Part shown: positions 60,156-64,000 of the stretch, piece after piece
How the letters are laid out: every line of letters begins with the position of its first letter
Position numbering within the stretch: the stretch's first letter is position 1
Assembly (NCBI RefSeq): GCF_014647895.1
Contig: NZ_BMQB01000011.1
Span: 62,001 to 126,000, forward strand
Direction of reading: 5' to 3'
Source of the DNA: Pilimelia anulata
Lineage (GTDB): Bacteria > Actinomycetota > Actinomycetes > Mycobacteriales > Micromonosporaceae
Length of the DNA stretch: 64,000 nucleotides
Position numbers and translations under genes: made by a program
Notes under the pieces: generated by a model
Databases searched by the model: none
What the model saw: only the letters and a program-made list of their open reading frames with translations
Told to the model about the DNA's origin: nothing

Positions 60156-60783
60156 GGGTGCTCCTATCGATGCCGACCCGGGCGGCCAACGGTGTCGGGC
60201 GCCGCCGCGGGACGGAAGTGATCTTGTCGGGGACAGCATGGCCGGGCGCATCGCCGTCGATGGGCTTTCGCGCGGGTACGCCACCCGTACGGGTGGGAGG
60301 ACTGCGGCCGGCGGGTGATACCCGTCAGTGGTTGGGCTTGCGTCGGTGACCGGTGTTGCGGGTGATGATGGCGGCGCCGAAGCTCACGTACTCGCCGGCA
60401 CCGCCGGACCCCGCGGCGCGGTGGGCGCGCGGCTGTCGGTGCCGCTGGTGCCGCTGTCGCTGATGCGGCCGGAGGTGCCGCTGAGGTCCCGGGTGAGCCC
60501 GAACGACGTGGGCCGGCCCTCGGGCGGCGCATGCGACCTCCTCCTGCGCGGGCCCCGTTCATGGCGGGCGTTACTGATTGGCAGGCGGGCGGCCGGTCTC
60601 GGAAGCGGCCGCGAAACCTGCCGGGTCGATTTCCTGCACCGCCGCCGAAACCGACCGATGGTGACCCCACTGCGGATCACTGTGGCGCGCGTCATCCCCG
60701 GCCGGGAAATCTTCAGGTCCCCCCGCCCGCGACCGATCCTCGGTGCAGTCGAAGACCGAGTGTGCGAGCGAAAGGAGGTTGCC
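60156..60783. other. Divergent intergenic region
   Basis: 628 bases between the hydrolase and the TasA-like gene. The last 200 bases, before the strong AGGAGG, are less GC-rich and likely contain the promoter. A short minus-strand frame ends near 60343 but has no ribosome-binding site. I see no supported gene. Confidence 0.5.
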
Positions 60784-61452
60784 ATGGAGATGACGCAGGA
60801 AACGCAGGCGCAGGTGGAGGTGCCGCAGCGGACCAATTGGGCGTACCGGGTGGGGCGTGTCGTCGCCGGAACCCCGCGCCGCCGGGCCATGGCGGCCGTC
60901 GTGGCCGCCGCGGTCGCGACCAGCCTGGTGTGGAACTCGACGCTGAGTGCCTTCAGCGCCACCACGACCAACCCCGGCAACTCGCTGGCCATGGGTACGG
61001 TCACCATCAGCGACAACGACTCCGGTACGGCGCTGTTCTCGGTCACCGGCCTGCTGCCGGGCCAGACGGCCAACAACTGCATCGTCGTGACGTACAGCGG
61101 CTCGGCGACCTCGACCGTCAAGCTGTACGTGGCGAACTACAACGCCACCGACGGCGCGGCGGACGGCGTCACCGGCCCGACGTGGCTGAACATGCTGATC
61201 CAGGTCGGCACCGGCACCTGCGGCGCCCCGGTCGGCCTGACGGCCATCACCGCCGCCGCCCCCGGCGACACGATGACCACGGTCAGCGGCAAGACCAACT
61301 TCGCCAACGGCTACGGCACGGGCTGGACCTCGGCCGTCGCCAGCAACACCCGGGTGTTCCGCTTCACGTACACCCTGAACGCCTCGACGCCGAACACGGC
61401 GCAGGGCGACAGCATCAGCACCGACTTCGTCTGGGAGGCCCAGAACAACTGA
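60784..61452 (+). CDS. TasA/camelysin-like secreted surface protein
   Basis: A 222-residue protein with a perfect AAAGGAGG before the ATG at 60784. A 34-residue charged N-terminus precedes a signal-like helix (AMAAVVAAAVATSLVWNSTL) ending SAFSAT, after which TTNPGNSLAMGTVTISDNDS and ALFSVTGLLPGQTANNC follow. This is the N-terminal layout of SipW-dependent TasA/camelysin proteins, which form extracellular fibres in Bacillus. A pair of Cys may link two strands (NNCIVV and GTCGAP). No SipW-type signal peptidase is adjacent. The role in actinomycetes is not established. Confidence 0.82.
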   Translation: MEMTQETQAQVEVPQRTNWAYRVGRVVAGTPRRRAMAAVVAAAVATSLVWNSTLSAFSATTTNPGNSLAMGTVTISDNDSGTALFSVTGLLPGQTANNCIVVTYSGSATSTVKLYVANYNATDGAADGVTGPTWLNMLIQVGTGTCGAPVGLTAITAAAPGDTMTTVSGKTNFANGYGTGWTSAVASNTRVFRFTYTLNASTPNTAQGDSISTDFVWEAQNN

Positions 61453-61463
61453 TAGCCGGTGTC

Positions 61464-61498
61464 GCGAGGCCCGCTCCCCACCGGGGGGCGGGCCTCGC
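61464..61498. terminator. Hairpin terminator between convergent genes
   Basis: GCGAGGCCCGC (61464-61474) and GCGGGCCTCGC (61488-61498), with an inner CCCC/GGGG, 11 bases after the TasA-like stop. Confidence 0.85.
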
Positions 61499-61515
61499 CC
61501 CGTTCGCCGGCCGGT

Positions 61516-63786
61516 TCAGGCCGACGTGCGCTGGTCGCCGTTCTCGGCGAGGTGCTGGAGCAGCTCCCGGCGGACCCGGCCGGCCAGGCTCTCCAGGTCC
61601 TTGTACAGGTCCCGCCGGTGCCGGTGCAGGTCGACCACCCGGGAGCCGCCCGCGCCCGGCCCGGCCGCGAGGTCGACCACCAGGTGCAGGTGGTCCAGGA
61701 CCGGCAGGTAGCTGAAGATCGCGTCGTAGTTGTGGCAGACGTCGTCCAGCGCGCGCCGGGCGTCGGCGCCGAGCCGGGCGCCGGCGGGCTGCCGGGCGTA
61801 CCAGCCGGCCACGCCGTCGCGGAATCCCCGGACCAGCTTGGCCAGCACGGTCACCAGCCCGATCGCCGTGATCAGGTCGTGCCGCTGGACCCGGGCCTGC
61901 ACGGTCGCCCGGGCGTCGTCGGCGGCGGTGCCGGCGTCGTCCACCGCGAACACCCGGGCCAGCAGCGGGTCCAGCCGCGGCACCTTCGCCAGCTCGCCCA
62001 GCACGTCGTCGATCGGCTCGTCCACCGCCGCCGGCAGCGCCGGCTCCGCGGCCGCCCCGGCCGGCTCCGCCGCGGGGCGCGGGCGCGGGCGCTCGGCCGG
62101 CGGCTCGGCCGCCCGCTCGTCGGTCAGGTTGCGGACCCGCCGCTCCAACGCCTGCAGCGCGGCCTCGTGCGCGGCGGCGTACTCGTCGAACCGGCGCTGG
62201 CTCTCCGCCTGCTGCCGGCCGATCCGGTCCAGCCGGATCGCCATCGCCGACTCGACGCCCGGCTCCAGCCCGGCCAGCAGCACCCGGACCGTGCTGATCA
62301 GCACCTGCCGGAACACCGACCGGTCGTACACCACCGGCTCGGCCCGGATGCCCGTCGCCCCGCCGAACCGGTCCCGCAGGTCGTCGCTGAGGTACCCGAC
62401 GATGACCACCGCCGCCCGGCGCGGCAGGCTGCCGGCGTGCACGGCGTCCACCTCGGCCCGCAGCCGGTCCACGTCCTCCTCCGTGAGCACCGAGTCGGTG
62501 ACGATGAGCTGGCAGCCGGCCCCGTACCCGCCGGACGGGATCCAGTAGTCGTCCGACCCGGCCGGCTCGCCGGGGCGCGGCCGCAGCAGGTACGGGATCG
62601 CCTCGTTGAACAGCGCGTGCCCGATCTCGGTCCGGGCCTCCTCGAGCGTGGGCACGTCGATGTGCGAGCGGGCCGTCGCGACCACGTCGGCCACCGTCGG
62701 CGGCGGCGCGCCCGGCGGCGCCTCGGCCTGCCGCTGGTGGAGCTGGTACAGCAGCTCGATGATCTTCCGCGGGTTCCCCGCGGCGATCCGCGCCACGCTC
62801 CCCCGCACCCGGTCGCCGAACGGTGGCGGCCCCGCCCGGCCGGTCCGCCGCCAGACCTCCGCCACGTACGCGGCGACGTCGGCGTCGGTCCACCGGGCGA
62901 GCTGGACCTCCTCGGTGATCCGCTGCCGGGTGTCCGGGCTGAGCAGCTCCAACGCCTGCGGGACGCTGGCCAGCACCAGCACCCCGCCGCACCGGTGCAG
63001 GTCGTCGAGCAGGCCGCGGAACGCCGCGTGCACGCTCGGCGGGAACTGGCCGAGCAGCGGCCGGTCCACCTCGTCCACCACCAGGGCGAGCCGGTGGCCG
63101 ATGCCGCGGTGCAGCCCGGCCAGCGCGGCCAGGCCGCGCAGCGCCGACTCGTCGGAGTCGATCGCGGTGGCGATGCCGTGCTCGCGCAGCGCCGCGTGCG
63201 GCGGCAGGCCGCGCAGCCAGTCCCAGGCCAGCGTGTCGTGGCCGGGTTCGAGCAGCAGGGTCAGCGCGGTCCCGTACGCCCGGGTGCCGGTCAGCTCGAT
63301 CAGCCGGTCGTGCAGGGTGCGCTGGAGCCGGCTGGCCATCAGGCCGAGCGAGCCGACCGCGTCGGCCGGGTCGACCCGGCCCTCGACGAGGTCCTCGTGG
63401 TACCCGGGCGGGGCGCCGACCGCGTCGGCGACGATCCGGCCGTAGTGCCGGCGCACCCGGTGGGTGATCGTGGCCTGGCCGAGCTGGCCGATCACCTGCC
63501 GGTACACGCTGCGGAAGCCGTCCCGGTCCGGGCGGGCGGCGCACACGGTCACCCGTTCGGGGTCGGGGCGCAGCGCGGCGATCCGGCTCAGCAGGTGCGT
63601 CTTGCCGCTGCCGTACTCGCCGGTGACCGCGAGGATCAGCGTCCGCCGGGGCGGGTCGCCGTCGGGTCGCAGGTGCGGGCGGAGCAGCGCCAGGAACCGG
63701 CGCTCCGCGGCGGACTCCACCGAGATCCCGCCCGGCCGGTCCGCCCACGCCAGGGCGAACGGGTTGGCGCCGCCGTCACTGCTCAT
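61516..63786 (-). CDS. Large P-loop ATPase (AAA/STAND type) with coiled coil
   Basis: A 756-residue cytosolic protein. ATG 63786 follows GGAG. The Walker A is GEYGSGKT at 56-63 and the Walker B is LALVVDEVDRP near 235, followed by a sensor-like LVLASVP. The winged-helix-like lid includes RIAAGNPRKIIELLYQLHQR. The second half has a domain whose opening LRPRPGEPAGSDDYWIPSGG I cannot assign, a helical coiled-coil part (RLDRIGRQQAESQRRFDEYA), an Ala/Pro/Glu linker and a C-terminal helical bundle ending LLQHLAENGDQRTSA. The architecture resembles ATPases of anti-phage or signalling systems, but I cannot name a family. Its start overlaps the upstream gene by 11 bases, so the pair is coupled. Confidence 0.8.
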   Translation of the reverse strand: MSSDGGANPFALAWADRPGGISVESAAERRFLALLRPHLRPDGDPPRRTLILAVTGEYGSGKTHLLSRIAALRPDPERVTVCAARPDRDGFRSVYRQVIGQLGQATITHRVRRHYGRIVADAVGAPPGYHEDLVEGRVDPADAVGSLGLMASRLQRTLHDRLIELTGTRAYGTALTLLLEPGHDTLAWDWLRGLPPHAALREHGIATAIDSDESALRGLAALAGLHRGIGHRLALVVDEVDRPLLGQFPPSVHAAFRGLLDDLHRCGGVLVLASVPQALELLSPDTRQRITEEVQLARWTDADVAAYVAEVWRRTGRAGPPPFGDRVRGSVARIAAGNPRKIIELLYQLHQRQAEAPPGAPPPTVADVVATARSHIDVPTLEEARTEIGHALFNEAIPYLLRPRPGEPAGSDDYWIPSGGYGAGCQLIVTDSVLTEEDVDRLRAEVDAVHAGSLPRRAAVVIVGYLSDDLRDRFGGATGIRAEPVVYDRSVFRQVLISTVRVLLAGLEPGVESAMAIRLDRIGRQQAESQRRFDEYAAAHEAALQALERRVRNLTDERAAEPPAERPRPRPAAEPAGAAAEPALPAAVDEPIDDVLGELAKVPRLDPLLARVFAVDDAGTAADDARATVQARVQRHDLITAIGLVTVLAKLVRGFRDGVAGWYARQPAGARLGADARRALDDVCHNYDAIFSYLPVLDHLHLVVDLAAGPGAGGSRVVDLHRHRRDLYKDLESLAGRVRRELLQHLAENGDQRTSA

Positions 63787-64000
63787 CGTCGTCTCCGGAT
63801 GGGGTCGCGCCCGCGCCGCCGCCGCAGGCCGGGTCGACGGGCGGCTCGCCGGCGGGCTCGCCCCGGCGGACGCTGCCCCAGAAGTAGTCGTGCATCTGCT
63901 CCGGCGTCAGCACCGATTCGGGTACCGCGGTCGCCTGCCGGAGGTGCTGGTCGTAGACCCTGCCCAGGTAGTGTTGCAGCCGGGCGATCGGCCACGGGTC
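63776..64000 (-). CDS. Gene of unknown function upstream of the ATPase (5' end cut off)
   Basis: The last 74 residues of a minus-strand gene that enters from the right edge. It reads DPWPIARLQHYLGRVYDQHL, then VPESVLTPEQMHDYFWGSVR, a Gly/Pro-rich stretch and an acidic tail GDDDEQ. The TGA at 63776-63778 lies 8 bases inside the ATPase gene, so the two are translationally coupled. Too little is visible to name a family. Confidence 0.7.
   Translation of the reverse strand, partial: DPWPIARLQHYLGRVYDQHLRQATAVPESVLTPEQMHDYFWGSVRRGEPAGEPPVDPACGGGAGATPSGDDDEQ

Noticed and set aside
60300..60420. A short minus-strand frame ending near 60343 (VSFGAAIITRNTGHRRKPNH)
   Set aside because: No Shine-Dalgarno and about 20 codons from its GTG; no known leader peptide pattern.

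Overview
The window is very GC-rich DNA with strong G/C at third codon positions, frequent GTG and TTG starts, and gene families typical of filamentous actinomycetes: XRE-DUF5753 regulators paired with DUF6879, large LuxR (LAL) regulators, SpoIIE-type phosphatases, and many secreted proteases. I infer a chromosomal segment of a Micromonosporaceae-like actinomycete. The family assignment is inference; actinomycete is secure. I see no rRNA, tRNA, CRISPR array, transposase or integrase.

Layout. 1-11.4 kb: a truncated NHL/fibronectin secreted protein, a GH18 chitinase, a VOC/AraC pair, dinB with a candidate LexA box, xthA, a GAF-SpoIIE-HATPase protein, a small copper-type island (CsoR-like palindrome, DUF4396, DUF305, DUF6153), and a membrane protein next to a solute-binding lipoprotein. 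11.5-15.9 kb: two decayed copies of a DUF6879/XRE-DUF5753 cassette on either side of a repeat-rich Lipoprotein_15 protein. 15.8-37.4 kb: a MASE1 histidine kinase, a 1681-residue heme peroxidase-RTX-FN3 protein, a reprolysin-like metalloprotease, an unusual membrane protein pair, an S1 protease, a LuxR giant, a SulP transporter, a P450-ferredoxin pair, an LPXTG protein, and a cysteine dioxygenase-rhodanese pair.

37.9-50.4 kb is the most interesting part. Six tightly packed plus-strand genes encode a fused SEDS (FtsW/RodA) plus penicillin-binding transpeptidase, an FHA-like protein, a membrane-anchored kinase-like protein, a small membrane protein, a zinc-ribbon GTPase and a large membrane protein. 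They end at a perfect 30-bp inverted repeat and face a DUF4407 membrane coiled-coil gene. The content resembles the housekeeping fhaA-fhaB-rodA-pbpA-pknA/B logic of actinobacteria. However, the synthase and transpeptidase are one polypeptide, a GTPase is added, and the fused gene has no usable ATG/GTG/TTG start but does have an ATC correctly placed behind a GGAGG.

50.6-64 kb: a DM13 protein, a third decayed DUF6879/XRE cassette with divergent small genes, a RibD_C reductase, a second LAL regulator, a secreted protein carrying both a subtilisin and a trypsin domain, a lipase-like hydrolase, a TasA-like surface protein, and a P-loop ATPase downstream of a truncated gene. Six strong hairpin terminators separate many of these units. 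All functional statements come from reading motifs by eye.
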